A DNA stretch of 64,000 nucleotides. It comes from Pseudocoprococcus catus (GTDB taxonomy: Bacteria > Bacillota > Clostridia > Lachnospirales > Lachnospiraceae). The position numbers and the translations under genes were made by a program. Below the pieces are notes generated by a model. It saw only the letters and a program-made list of their open reading frames with translations, was not told where the DNA came from and searched no databases. Shown here one piece after another: positions 1 to 8,926 of the stretch; the stretch's first letter is position 1, and every line of letters starts with the position of its first letter. The stretch is taken from assembly GCF_902381825.1 (NCBI RefSeq), contig NZ_LR698973.1, positions 2,769,788 to 2,833,787 on the forward strand, written 5' to 3'.

Positions 1-49
1 CTGCATCTTCAATGGACACACCGTCCTTTCTTCTAAAAATTGTTCATTT

Positions 50-78
50 ATTATATCATATTTTGGTTAAAATATCAA
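50..78 (-). promoter_or_regulatory. Leftward promoter for a gene off the left edge
   Basis: Read on the minus strand this is TTGATA (78-73), a 17-bp spacer and an extended -10 TGnTATAAT (58-50). An AAAGGA ribosome-binding-like run follows at 29-24, with GTG/TTG/ATG candidates in the first 21 bases. A minus-strand gene therefore probably starts at the left edge, but too little is present to identify it. Confidence 0.65.
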
Positions 79-279
79 AGAAATATTGCTGAAATCCAGG
101 GCGTTACCAAGGTGAATGGATGCTTTGTTATTTTTTTCGAAACATAGCAGTAAAATGATAAAATATAAGAAAAAGTTGTGACGAGGGTCAGTATTTTTGC
201 ATCTAATAGATATAACAGATAGTTGTATGCGAGCTCGAATAAATAAATGGTGTATACATCAAAGGAGGAAGTGAAGAGG

Positions 280-753
280 ATGAACAAGAAAGAGTTAGGG
301 GCGTTGATTATCGACGGCACGGATGATTTTTATCGTGTGGCAAAGTCGATTCTCAAAGAAGATGCGGATTGCCAGGATGCTGTTCAGGAAGCAGTGAGTA
401 AGGCTTTCGCAAAGATTGATACGTTGCGTGAGAAGAAATATGCCAAAACCTGGTTTATACGAATTTTGCTGAATGAATGTTATCGTATGCTGCGGCAAAG
501 GAAACGTGAGGTAGCTTATCATGAACAGATTTCCGGAGAAGAGATTAGGCAACATCAATATTCAGATTTGTATCAGAAAATCATGTCACTGGAAATCGAA
601 TATAGGGTGCCGCTGGTATTGTATTATCTGAATCAATATACAATCAAGGAAATCGGTCAAATGCTGGACTTGGGGGACAGTGCAGTAAAAATGCGTCTGA
701 GCCGGGCCAGGAAAATGATGCGGCGTATGTATGAACAGGAGGATGCGGTATGA
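280..753 (+). CDS. ECF-type sigma-70 family RNA polymerase sigma factor
   Basis: A 157-residue protein with the two-domain layout of extracytoplasmic-function sigma factors. The region 2 part (about residues 8-70) includes DADCQDAVQEAVSKAF and KTWFIRILLNECYRMLR. The region 4 helix-turn-helix (about 100-150) includes YTIKEIGQMLDLGDSAVKMR. It would direct RNA polymerase to a small stress or envelope regulon. I chose the ATG at 280 because AAAGGAGG lies at 261-268; an in-frame ATG at 247 has no ribosome site. Its stop overlaps the start of the next gene by 4 bases, implying translational coupling to its likely anti-sigma factor. Confidence 0.93.
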   Translation: MNKKELGALIIDGTDDFYRVAKSILKEDADCQDAVQEAVSKAFAKIDTLREKKYAKTWFIRILLNECYRMLRQRKREVAYHEQISGEEIRQHQYSDLYQKIMSLEIEYRVPLVLYYLNQYTIKEIGQMLDLGDSAVKMRLSRARKMMRRMYEQEDAV

Positions 754-2000
754 GTGAGAAAAATAGTTGGGAGAAGGATTTCCCGGAAACACCGGAAAGT
801 TTTAGAATGGCTTTAAAAGAGATGGTGGAAAAAGAAATAGCGGATGATGAAATTGAGGTAAAAGTGAATGACGGAACAAACCATGTAAAAGGAAAAATTA
901 ATAAACGAAATACGAAGTATATGCAAGATAGACGAAGCAGTGCAAATGTTTCAAATCGAAGGTGGAGAGTGGTTAAAATAGCTGTTGCTGCTTTGGTTCT
1001 GGCAGGCATTCTTGGCGGAGGAGTCTATGCTGTGACAAAATCCGGTGCATCATCACTGGTAGGTCGAGAAGTGGATGAGACAGGTGCGGAAGCTTATTTG
1101 ACAACAGATGCCAGCGCTTTTAATCAGACCGTAACGCCGGGATGGCCGCAGATTATGGTGGATATCAGAGGTGAGGATAATGCTGCTGAGGTAAAAGGTG
1201 TCAGTGAGCCGCTGCTAGATATTACCCAGGTGTATTATGATGGTCTGAGTCTGGCATTTTATGCACGCCCGACAGGTAAAGGAAAAAGGCATCAGTTAAA
1301 TTCAGACCGATTGGCTATCGGAGATGCGGTGTATATGATTCATTTTGACAAGCTTTCAGATGAGAAAGTTAAGGAGAATGAAGGCTCCGGTGTTAAAAAG
1401 GGTGATTATAAGGGCACCGTTCAGCTGGGAGGAAGGGATGTGCCGGATTCTTTCACAGCATCTTTGATAGTGGATGCCGGTTCTCTGGGGACTCAAACCA
1501 TATCCTTTGATGTCAAATTGGATGAAAATGCCATCATTAAGCCGGCACAGACTGTGATAACAGAGGATGGTGTGGTAGCTACCGTGGATGTGTTAAAAAT
1601 TGCAGAATCAGGTACGTATATTCATGTGACCTGGGAATTCGATGAAAGCCAGAAAGAGCTTTACGATAAGATGTCAAGCGAGGGCGGAGGTAACCAGGTG
1701 GTATTTATGGCACTGGATGACAACAACGGCAATCATTTTACAACAGAAGACAATATGGATACGAGACAGACAATTGTGTTCACTGTAGATGGAGATGACT
1801 GGTCCGGTGCGGAACAGAGAAAATCCTATGAAGCCGACGGCAAATATTATCGGGAAATGTTTGGAATTATCGAAGGCATGAATCAGGATGTCACATCTCT
1901 GACAGTAACACCTTATGTGAGAACAGGCGTAGAAGACGGAGAAGAGCATACGTATACAAACCTTGATTTTGCGGCGTTTACTGTCGAATATGACGAATAA
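750..2000 (+). CDS. DUF4179-type membrane anti-sigma factor
   Basis: 416 residues: a charged cytoplasmic N-terminus (about 1-70), one membrane segment near residues 73-95 (VVKIAVAALVLAGILGGGVY), then a large extracytoplasmic part rich in beta-type sequence. This layout and its overlap with an ECF sigma gene match the DUF4179 family, whose members are found next to ECF sigma factors and are presumed to hold them at the membrane. Function as an anti-sigma factor is inferred from position and topology. The C-terminal third (about 245-400) resembles the protein fragment encoded on the other strand just downstream, suggesting a duplicated family member. Confidence 0.8.
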   Translation: MSEKNSWEKDFPETPESFRMALKEMVEKEIADDEIEVKVNDGTNHVKGKINKRNTKYMQDRRSSANVSNRRWRVVKIAVAALVLAGILGGGVYAVTKSGASSLVGREVDETGAEAYLTTDASAFNQTVTPGWPQIMVDIRGEDNAAEVKGVSEPLLDITQVYYDGLSLAFYARPTGKGKRHQLNSDRLAIGDAVYMIHFDKLSDEKVKENEGSGVKKGDYKGTVQLGGRDVPDSFTASLIVDAGSLGTQTISFDVKLDENAIIKPAQTVITEDGVVATVDVLKIAESGTYIHVTWEFDESQKELYDKMSSEGGGNQVVFMALDDNNGNHFTTEDNMDTRQTIVFTVDGDDWSGAEQRKSYEADGKYYREMFGIIEGMNQDVTSLTVTPYVRTGVEDGEEHTYTNLDFAAFTVEYDE

Positions 2001-2025
2001 AGAATTGTCTTTGAACAGACAATTC

Positions 2026-2069
2026 AAAAACAAGGAGAATGCAATTTAAAGTGAGCTGCATTCTCCTTG
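2026..2069 (-). terminator. Intrinsic terminator (minus strand)
   Basis: A 13-bp perfect stem (2031-2043 with 2057-2069) is followed, on the minus strand, by TTTTT. It therefore serves the minus-strand fragment ending at 2100. A second small hairpin (2002-2010 with 2017-2025) lies beside it without a T run on the plus strand. Confidence 0.7.
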
Positions 2070-2099
2070 AAAATTATCTGCTTAAATGTTATGAAGGAG

Positions 2100-2579
2100 C
2101 TATTTCAGCGAAATTTCAACCGTCATTTCATCAATGGTCTGCCCGTTGTGTTTTAACTGAAGAGTCAGCTGTTTTGCGTCTTCTGGCACATCCGAGATAA
2201 AGATTTTGCTGATGCAGTCTGCGCTGCCGTCTTCGTTTCTAATGACTGATACAGGGTCGACATCTTCCGAGGTGGCTTGAATTTGATTAATGTGTATCTG
2301 GTCATTACCGTAATTTGTTCCTTTATCGTCTGTGACCTGATAATCCGGTTTGGCATAGCCGTTTAGATTATCGTTTTCTTCATCTGTATATTCAAAATCA
2401 TACAGATATCTTTCGGCCGCGGATGCATCCAGATGCCAGGTCAAATTCAGACGAATGCCTAACTCAGTGCGTTTTAAATCGGATATGTCCGCTGTGACAT
2501 CTGAATTGACTGTAACCTGCTGATCAGTATAGCCGAGTATTCTGTCTGCGGCGGTCACCTTGAATGAAACAGTTTTCAA
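2100..2579 (-). pseudogene. Truncated DUF4179-like extracytoplasmic domain
   Basis: 159 codons open from a TTG with no ribosome binding site. The reading frame stays open upstream to about 2633 without an ATG. There is no signal peptide and no membrane segment. The beginning (KTVSFKV, then LTWHLDASAAERYLYDFEY) lines up with the C-terminal part of the neighbouring anti-sigma protein (QTISFDV, then VTWEFDESQKELYDKM). I read it as the surviving 3' end of a second DUF4179 gene that lost its promoter, cytoplasmic part and membrane anchor. It keeps a terminator downstream. A functional secreted product is not supported. Confidence 0.6.
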
Positions 2580-2580
2580 C

Positions 2581-2610
2581 TTGCCTATAGGGACAATTAT
2601 GGAGTATAAT
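2581..2610 (+). promoter_or_regulatory. Promoter for the large ABC exporter
   Basis: TTGCCT at 2581-2586, an 18-bp spacer and a consensus TATAAT at 2605-2610, about 60 bases upstream of the start codon at 2674. Confidence 0.65.
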
Positions 2611-2673
2611 GTGGCATAAAGAAAGGCACTATTTTATGTAACCTTCAGTTTATGCTTTGTTTAAGGAGAGACT

Positions 2674-5600
2674 ATGCTGCAAATTAAAAATATAAGCAAG
2701 ACGTATAAGACAGGCAACCTTGTCCAGCGGGCGTTGGATGATGTGAGCCTGAATCTCAGAGATAATGAGTTTGTGGCCATTCTGGGACCCAGTGGTTCAG
2801 GCAAAACGACGCTGCTGAATATTATCGGTGGTCTGGATCGTTATGACAGCGGTGATCTGATTATCAATGGCATTTCAACAAAGAAATATAAAGACAGAGA
2901 CTGGGATTCTTACCGAAATCATACCGTAGGATTTGTTTTCCAGAGTTATAATCTGATTCCACATCAGACGGTATTGGCGAATGTGGAACTGGCTTTGACG
3001 ATTTCTGGTATTTCAGGAAAGGAACGTCGGGAGCGCGCCATTAAGGCACTGGAAGAAGTAGGTTTGGGAGAGCAGATCCATAAGAAGCCAAATCAGATGT
3101 CTGGCGGTCAGATGCAGCGTGTATCTCTGGCTCGTGCCCTGGTGAATAACCCGGATATCCTTCTGGCGGATGAACCCACAGGTGCCCTGGATAGTGAGAC
3201 AAGTATTCAGGTAATGGATCTGCTGAAAGAAGTGGCCAAAGACCGACTGGTTGTCATGGTTACCCATAACCCGGAACTGGCGTATCAGTATGCAACACGT
3301 ATCGTCAAGGTGAAGGATGGTAAGCTTCTGGAGGATTCTGATCCATATGAGATTCCGGAAGGTGAGGCGCCGGAGCCTGTGCACAAGAACATGGGTAAGT
3401 CTTCGATGTCATTTTTGACAGCGCTGTCCCTCAGTTTTAATAATTTAAAAACCAAAAAAGCACGAACGATTCTTGTATCTTTTGCCGGTTCAATCGGTAT
3501 CATAGGCATTGCCATGATTTTATCACTATCACATGGCGTGAATAAGTACATTGAGGATATGGAAGAAAAGACCATGTCGGAATATCCGTTGCAGATCACA
3601 AAGACGACGACAAATATGATGTCGATGAGTGAAGACATGATGAGTTCCAAGAAGGCAACAAGTACAGATAATAAAGTCAGGGAAATGCAGATTCTGACAC
3701 AGATGGTGTCCGGTACAGAATATAATGATCTGAAATCTTTGAAAACGTATCTTGAAAGTGGGCAATCGGACATTAAGAATCAGACAAAGGCGATTGAATA
3801 TGATTATGGCATTACACCGCAGATTTATCTCCAGGAAGATAATGGGGATGTGCGGAAGGTGTGCCCGGACCAGACGTTGTCTTCATTGACAGGATCTTCA
3901 TCGATGATGCTGGCGATGATGGGCAGCAGTGGTATGGAGCAGTTCCACGCCTTGCCTGAGAATGAGGCACTTTATAAAGACCAGTATGATGTGAAAGCGG
4001 GTCACTGGCCGGAAAATGATCATGAATGTGTCGTTATTCTGACTCAGAATGGCCAGTTGTATGATATGACTCTGTATTCACTGGGGTTAAAATCCGGTGA
4101 AGAGTTAGATAAAATTCTGGAAGCTGTCAAGGAGGATCAGTCGGTAGAGATCAATGAAGAACCAGGCACTTATGATTATAATGATTTCCTTGGAATTACA
4201 TTAAAGCTGGTGAATGCCAGTGATTATTATGTGTACGATGACGAATTTTCTGTGTGGAAAGACAAGTCGGATAATCAGCAATATGTCAAAGATCTTGTCA
4301 AAAATGGTGAAGACCTGAAAGTAGTAGGTGTTGTTCAGCCGAAAGAAGGACAGGATTTCACTATGCTGACAGCGGGGGTTGGATATCCGGCTTCTCTGCT
4401 GGACCATGTGATTGATAAAGCTGCACAAAGCGATATTGTCAAAGATCAGCTGAAAGACAAGAAGACGAATGTTTTTAATGGCAAATCTTTTGACGATCCG
4501 GATGATGAGGGTGGCTTGAATATGGAAGATCTGTTTAAGATTGATGAAGAGGCCTTTAAGGATGCGTTCAAAATAGACACATCCAGGATGAACATGGACA
4601 CATCTGCTTTTTCAGATATGGATTTTAGCGGTGTGGATATGAGTGATCTTATTGATGCAGATGCGTTGTCGGGTGCGATGCCGTCATTCTCAACAAAAGA
4701 TATACAGGATATCTTAAATGGTGTATCCGTGAATCTGACAAAGGATACCATGACTGAGCTTTTCAATGCATTATTGAAGGGTTATCAGGATTCTGTGGGG
4801 GATGATCCGGCAACAGATATTACCGGATTGACAGCTGGCCTGAAACAGTATCTGACCTCGGATGAAGCTGTTCAGTATTTATCGCAGAAATTGAAGGATA
4901 TTTTGCAGCCGCAGCTGGAAGGCGTGATCACAGAAGATATGCTGAAGAGTTTTGTTGGCCGTGTGATGGAAGATTATCAGGATTTTGCTTTAAAACAGGA
5001 GAATCCGGATGATTTTAATGCCAATTTCAGAGCTTATCTGGAAACAGACGCTGTGAGCCGTATTCTGTCGGAGGAACTTGCGGGAATCAAGGATAAATTG
5101 TCCGGAGTCACAATTACGGATGATCAGATAAAAGAAATCCTTACTGATCTGGCCAATGGATACGGTGAGTATGCAAAAGCCAATAATCTGGCACAGCCTG
5201 ATAAGATTCAGGCAGCTTTTCTCAAGTATATTTCTTCCGATGCCGGACAGAAGCTGCTTTTACAGTATGTGGAAAAGATTGTGGATACAAAGACGCTGCA
5301 GGCAAATCTCCAGAACAAGATGGCTAGTGTCATGGGTGGTTTTACCAATGAACTGACCAGTCAGATCAGCAGTGCTATGGGAAAAGTCATGGAACAGGTT
5401 GGTACAAATCTTCAGAAATCCATGGGAAATGCCATGACATCCCTCATGGGTAATATGCAGGATATATTTTCCATTGATCCGGATGCCTTTGCAAAGGCAA
5501 TTCAGGTGAATATGTCGGAGGATGATCTACAGGAGCTGATGACATCCCTTATGACAACCGGCACGGTTTCTTATGAAAGTAATCTGAATAAAATGGGATA

Positions 5601-6192
5601 TGCTGACGAGGATGATCCGCAGACGATTTCCATTTATCCGATTGATTTCGACAGTAAACAGGTGGTAGACCAGATTATTGAGGATTACAACGATGACATG
5701 AAGAACAGCGGTCAGGATGACAAAGTGATTTCCTATACAGATATGGTGGGAATGATGATGTCTTCAGTCACATCCATTGTGAATATGATTTCCTATGTCC
5801 TGATTGCATTTGTGGCGATTTCCCTTGTTGTATCCTCCATCATGATTGGTGTTATTACCTATATCAGTGTACTGGAACGAAGGAAAGAGATTGGTATTCT
5901 TCGTGCCATTGGTGCCAGCAAAGGCAATGTTGGGGCGGTCTTTAATGCAGAGACCTTTATTATCGGCCTGTTGGCCGGGGTGATCGGTATCGTTTTGACA
6001 TTGATTGCTATCTTCCCGACAAACTATATTATTCACACCGTATCCGGTAATACGGATGTGAATGCAGCACTTCCGATTGGCGCAGCCTTTATCTTAATTG
6101 CATTGAGTGTTGTGCTGACACTTTTAGGTGGTCTGATTCCTGCCAATAAAGCTTCAAAGAGCGACCCGGTAACAGCACTGCGTACAGAATAG
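2674..6192 (+). CDS. Large MacB-like ABC exporter, fused ATPase and FtsX permease
   Basis: 1172 residues. The N-terminal ATPase (about 1-225) has Walker A GPSGSGKTT, signature MSGGQMQRV, Walker B ILLADEPTGALD and an H-loop VTHN, the LolD/MacB pattern. A membrane segment follows near 265-285, then about 750 extracytoplasmic residues, then three C-terminal membrane segments of the FtsX type (about 1035-1165) with the family motif LERRKEIGILRAIGAS. Known MacB-type proteins are usually 600-700 residues, so the external part here is unusually long; its second half is Met/Asp/Gln-rich and helical-looking. Likely exports a peptide, lipid or drug, or acts mechanically on the envelope. AAGGAG at 2663-2668 fixes the start. 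Confidence 0.9.
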   Translation: MLQIKNISKTYKTGNLVQRALDDVSLNLRDNEFVAILGPSGSGKTTLLNIIGGLDRYDSGDLIINGISTKKYKDRDWDSYRNHTVGFVFQSYNLIPHQTVLANVELALTISGISGKERRERAIKALEEVGLGEQIHKKPNQMSGGQMQRVSLARALVNNPDILLADEPTGALDSETSIQVMDLLKEVAKDRLVVMVTHNPELAYQYATRIVKVKDGKLLEDSDPYEIPEGEAPEPVHKNMGKSSMSFLTALSLSFNNLKTKKARTILVSFAGSIGIIGIAMILSLSHGVNKYIEDMEEKTMSEYPLQITKTTTNMMSMSEDMMSSKKATSTDNKVREMQILTQMVSGTEYNDLKSLKTYLESGQSDIKNQTKAIEYDYGITPQIYLQEDNGDVRKVCPDQTLSSLTGSSSMMLAMMGSSGMEQFHALPENEALYKDQYDVKAGHWPENDHECVVILTQNGQLYDMTLYSLGLKSGEELDKILEAVKEDQSVEINEEPGTYDYNDFLGITLKLVNASDYYVYDDEFSVWKDKSDNQQYVKDLVKNGEDLKVVGVVQPKEGQDFTMLTAGVGYPASLLDHVIDKAAQSDIVKDQLKDKKTNVFNGKSFDDPDDEGGLNMEDLFKIDEEAFKDAFKIDTSRMNMDTSAFSDMDFSGVDMSDLIDADALSGAMPSFSTKDIQDILNGVSVNLTKDTMTELFNALLKGYQDSVGDDPATDITGLTAGLKQYLTSDEAVQYLSQKLKDILQPQLEGVITEDMLKSFVGRVMEDYQDFALKQENPDDFNANFRAYLETDAVSRILSEELAGIKDKLSGVTITDDQIKEILTDLANGYGEYAKANNLAQPDKIQAAFLKYISSDAGQKLLLQYVEKIVDTKTLQANLQNKMASVMGGFTNELTSQISSAMGKVMEQVGTNLQKSMGNAMTSLMGNMQDIFSIDPDAFAKAIQVNMSEDDLQELMTSLMTTGTVSYESNLNKMGYADEDDPQTISIYPIDFDSKQVVDQIIEDYNDDMKNSGQDDKVISYTDMVGMMMSSVTSIVNMISYVLIAFVAISLVVSSIMIGVITYISVLERRKEIGILRAIGASKGNVGAVFNAETFIIGLLAGVIGIVLTLIAIFPTNYIIHTVSGNTDVNAALPIGAAFILIALSVVLTLLGGLIPANKASKSDPVTALRTE

Positions 6193-6233
6193 GACAGTTG
6201 GCAAAAGAAAATTACTTTGAAAATAAATGGCAT

Positions 6234-6262
6234 ATGACATTTTGAGCAAAGTATGATAGAAT
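6234..6262 (+). promoter_or_regulatory. Candidate promoter for the MBL-fold gene
   Basis: ATGACA at 6234-6239, a 17-bp spacer, and an extended -10 TGnTAGAAT ending at 6262, about 30 bases before the start codon. The -35 is weak, the -10 reasonable. Confidence 0.45.
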
Positions 6263-6292
6263 ATAAGTAAGCAATGAATGGGGGTATTGATC

Positions 6293-7072
6293 ATGAAATT
6301 TGTTACATTGGTGGAGGATACGACAAAATGTGAGCTTGGGGCAGAGCATGGACTCAGTATTTATGCGGAAACAGAGAAGCACAAACTGTTATTTGATGTG
6401 GGAACAACAGATTTATTTATTAAGAATGCCAAAGCATTGGGGATAGATTTATCTCAGGTGGATACGGTTGTTATTTCCCACGGGCACAATGACCATGGCG
6501 GCGGTCTGGATGCTTTTTTGGCGATCAATGATCATGCTGTGATTTATTTGCAGGAGAAGGCATTTAATGATCATTATACAGCTAAAAAGACCGGGCCGGA
6601 ATATATCGGTCTGAATCAGGCATTGAAGACACACCCGCAGGTGAAACTGTTGGATGGCAGTTATGTGATTGATGATGAACTGCAGATTTATAGCCATGTG
6701 ACAGGCGAAATCTATGAGACGAACAAAAATCTGCTGAAAGAAGATAAGACAAGAGATGACTTTGTGCATGAACAGCATCTGCTTATTCGGGGCAGGAAGA
6801 ATGTGCTTCTTATGGGGTGTGGTCATAAAGGTGTGCTGAATATTATCAGACAATGTCCGGCAGCACCGGATATCGTGATTGGCGGTTTTCATCTCTACAG
6901 TCCTAGAACAGGCGAATGTCTGCCTGAACCGGTTATCATGGATTTGGCAGCGAATCTTCCGGATGCTGTTTATTACACCGGACATTGCACCGGCGATAAG
7001 GCATTGGAAATCCTGACACGGGAATTGCGGGAAATTCATCCGCTAATGACGGGAACTGTGATAGAGGCATAA
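6293..7072 (+). CDS. MBL-fold metallo-hydrolase (COG1237 type)
   Basis: 259 residues with the metallo-beta-lactamase metal motif SHGHNDHGGG (about residues 62-71), further metal ligands in the MGCGHKG and GGFHLYSP stretches, and a C-terminal YYTGHCTG. This pattern fits the COG1237 branch, often annotated as a 7,8-dihydropterin-6-methyl-4-aminobenzene-phosphate synthase relative; the real substrate is unknown. The start is placed at ATG 6293, preceded by GGGGG at 6280-6284, rather than the in-frame ATG at 6278, which has nothing before it. Cytoplasmic. It has its own promoter and a terminator about 175 bases downstream, so it is a single-gene unit. Confidence 0.85.
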   Translation: MKFVTLVEDTTKCELGAEHGLSIYAETEKHKLLFDVGTTDLFIKNAKALGIDLSQVDTVVISHGHNDHGGGLDAFLAINDHAVIYLQEKAFNDHYTAKKTGPEYIGLNQALKTHPQVKLLDGSYVIDDELQIYSHVTGEIYETNKNLLKEDKTRDDFVHEQHLLIRGRKNVLLMGCGHKGVLNIIRQCPAAPDIVIGGFHLYSPRTGECLPEPVIMDLAANLPDAVYYTGHCTGDKALEILTRELREIHPLMTGTVIEA

Positions 7073-7092
7073 GAGACAGACGTTAAGAATTT

Positions 7093-7234
7093 GTAACTGT
7101 TCAGAGCCAAGCAAAATTTCATAAAACAGGTGTAAAATGCTTGCATTTTTAAGACTGTTTTTGAAATTTTATTTGGCGGATACGCCACACCGACGAAATG
7201 CGTAGCATTTTGGAGGTTGGCTCTGAACAGTTAC
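7093..7234. mobile_element. IS66-type MITE, copy 1
   Basis: A 142-bp non-coding element whose ends are perfect 18-bp inverted repeats starting GTAACTGTTCAGAGCC. It is flanked by AAGAATTT (7085-7092) and AAGAATTG (7235-7242), an 8-bp target duplication with one mismatch. GTAA termini plus 8-bp duplications are the established hallmark of the IS66 family. The interior is itself folded: a nested pair around 7113-7129 and 7154-7171, plus small hairpins at 7134-7147, 7174-7186 and 7195-7210. There is no open frame and no transposase. It sits between the MBL gene and its terminator, so it should be transcribed as part of that 3' untranslated region. A related copy lies at 37508-37563. Confidence 0.75.
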
Positions 7235-7246
7235 AAGAATTGAATG

Positions 7247-7296
7247 AACTGCTTCAAATTAAGTCAGGACAGGCTTAGTTTGAAGCAGTTTTTTGA
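7247..7296 (+). terminator. Intrinsic terminator after the MBL-fold gene
   Basis: A 12-bp perfect stem (7247-7258 with 7279-7290) with a 20-base loop, followed directly by a T run (7289-7294). The bases from here to 7472 hold no gene I can support. Confidence 0.8.
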
Positions 7297-7472
7297 ATAA
7301 GAGCCAAAATAGTCATTCTTCCCCTTGAAAAATGGATAGTGTTGTCTTAAAATAATTAGCGGTATTTTATTATTTTTAGTAATCAAAAGCATTCATTGTG
7401 AAATTTCGGAAGTTGTGATGTTCCGTATACAATAGAGTTTCGCAGCATGCAATAAGAAAGGCATTTCAATAA

Positions 7473-8222
7473 ATGAGAAAATTAACAGACAACCAATGGG
7501 AAGTTTTGATGCACTGGCTGCTGACTTTGGTGGGCGGTTTCATGGGAACTTATGCAGTTCTGCTGCATGCCGGCAACTTCGGCTCGGCACAGACAGGCAA
7601 CATTATGGAAATGGCGGCAGATCTGATTTCGATGGAATGGTCGAAGGTGCTGCTTCGATTGATTGCATTCATCATTTTCGGTTTCGGTGTGGTATCCGCT
7701 TATCTTTTGACCAATTATACGAAATTGAACATGCGAAAGCTGGCCTTGTGGGTAGATGCAGCGGGATTAACACTGGCGTCACTGATTCCGCTGGATCCGG
7801 TGTTGGTGGGCCTTTACCCGATTTTTTTCTGTGCTTCCTTTCAGTGGGGGGTATATTCTGCGGCAGGCGGATTTAACAGCGCCTCTATTTTTACAACGAA
7901 TAACTATAAGCAGGCGCTTCTCGGATGGACGCAGTACATACTGACAAAGGATAAGGAATTCCTGAGGAAGGGGATTATCTATTCATTTACCGTACTGTCG
8001 TTTTTCGGTGGGGCATGTCTGGGTGCATGGTCCGTGTATATATTGAATGTGCGGGGGGCATATGTGGCATTTATTCCTCTTGTACTTGCGAGAATCCTGA
8101 TTGCTGTTGGTGAAAGTCCTGCTGAGGATGAGACACCTGCAGAGTTGGCAGCAGAGGCAACGGAAGAAGCAGAAGAAGCCGTTCTTCTGGAAGAGGAATT
8201 ACCGAAAGAATTGCCAAAGTAA
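7473..8222 (+). CDS. YoaK/DUF1275 family membrane protein
   Basis: 249 residues. About six hydrophobic segments fill residues 10-215, including an N-terminal helix with GGFMGTYAVLLHAGNFGSAQTGN, close to the GxxxAxxxxxxxxxxMTGN pattern seen in DUF1275 (YoaK) proteins. The C-terminal 35 residues are an acidic cytoplasmic tail (runs of Glu and Ala). The biochemical role of this family is not established; transport of a small solute has been suggested. GAAAGG at 7456-7461 precedes the ATG. It is followed by a separate strong promoter, so it is monocistronic. Confidence 0.75.
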   Translation: MRKLTDNQWEVLMHWLLTLVGGFMGTYAVLLHAGNFGSAQTGNIMEMAADLISMEWSKVLLRLIAFIIFGFGVVSAYLLTNYTKLNMRKLALWVDAAGLTLASLIPLDPVLVGLYPIFFCASFQWGVYSAAGGFNSASIFTTNNYKQALLGWTQYILTKDKEFLRKGIIYSFTVLSFFGGACLGAWSVYILNVRGAYVAFIPLVLARILIAVGESPAEDETPAELAAEATEEAEEAVLLEEELPKELPK

Positions 8223-8246
8223 AGTGTCAAAAAATGTCGTTATCCG

Positions 8247-8275
8247 TTGACGGTCTACTTATCAAACGATATAAT
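8247..8275 (+). promoter_or_regulatory. Strong sigma-A type promoter
   Basis: TTGACG (8247-8252), exactly 17 bp, then TATAAT (8270-8275), 35 bases before the small membrane protein gene at 8311. Confidence 0.8.
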
Positions 8276-8310
8276 ACAGTTATGTCGATTTTGGGAAAGG
8301 GGAAGAGGAA

Positions 8311-8754
8311 ATGTTTTCTATGATATTCAATACATCGAATTTTCTGCTTTTGATCATTGTCTGCGTGATTTGCTACACTTTTTGGGCACCTTACATTCGC
8401 GGCAAGAAGACAAAGGCAGTTGTAGATGGTTATGTTCATCCGAAGGAAGGCAAGAATTGTGATCTTGTCTGGTGTTATCGTCTGATGTATCGTGAACAGA
8501 AGGCCGGAAAGCGTCTGTATTGTTACACAAGAAAGACTTATGATACCCGTGAAGAGATGCGTGCGAAGTATCCGAAGGGCACAGAAGTGAATATTAAGCA
8601 TTATGTGCAGGATAAGGACAGCGATGAGATGGGTATTATTCTGGATGATAATGATGACAGAAAGGTTCAGTGGATGTATACATTGACGGCTGTTCTTGGC
8701 TGTATCGGACTTGGTGTCGGTTACCAGCTGCTGTTGCTGCAGATGGGCAGATAG
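8311..8754 (+). CDS. Small DUF3592-like membrane protein
   Basis: 147 residues with an N-terminal membrane helix (about 8-27), a soluble middle and a C-terminal membrane helix (about 122-143). The middle part carries a VVDGYVHPKEG stretch, an aromatic and basic section, and PKGTEVNIKHYVQDKD, the order seen in DUF3592 proteins; I am not certain of the assignment. No enzymatic motif is visible. It has its own consensus promoter, an AGGGGAAGAGG ribosome site and a terminator, so it is probably an independently expressed, fairly abundant membrane protein of unknown role. Confidence 0.7.
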   Translation: MFSMIFNTSNFLLLIIVCVICYTFWAPYIRGKKTKAVVDGYVHPKEGKNCDLVWCYRLMYREQKAGKRLYCYTRKTYDTREEMRAKYPKGTEVNIKHYVQDKDSDEMGIILDDNDDRKVQWMYTLTAVLGCIGLGVGYQLLLLQMGR

Positions 8755-8780
8755 GGTCTTTATCAGACAAATGAAGAGAC

Positions 8781-8828
8781 AAAAAGCTGTTTCCGGGGAG
8801 AGAACTCCTTGTGAGAAACGGCTTTTTT
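8781..8828 (+). terminator. Intrinsic terminator
   Basis: AAAAAGCTGTTTC (8781-8793) pairs with GAAACGGCTTTTT (8815-8827, one G-T pair), followed by T. It ends the transcription unit of the small membrane protein. Confidence 0.8.
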
Positions 8829-8926
8829 GTATCTGCTGAGATATTGTTGATAAAGATATGATTGGACTATTGATTATTAAAAACAATAATGATATTATTA
8901 ATAATATGAATGCAAATGGGGAGAAA

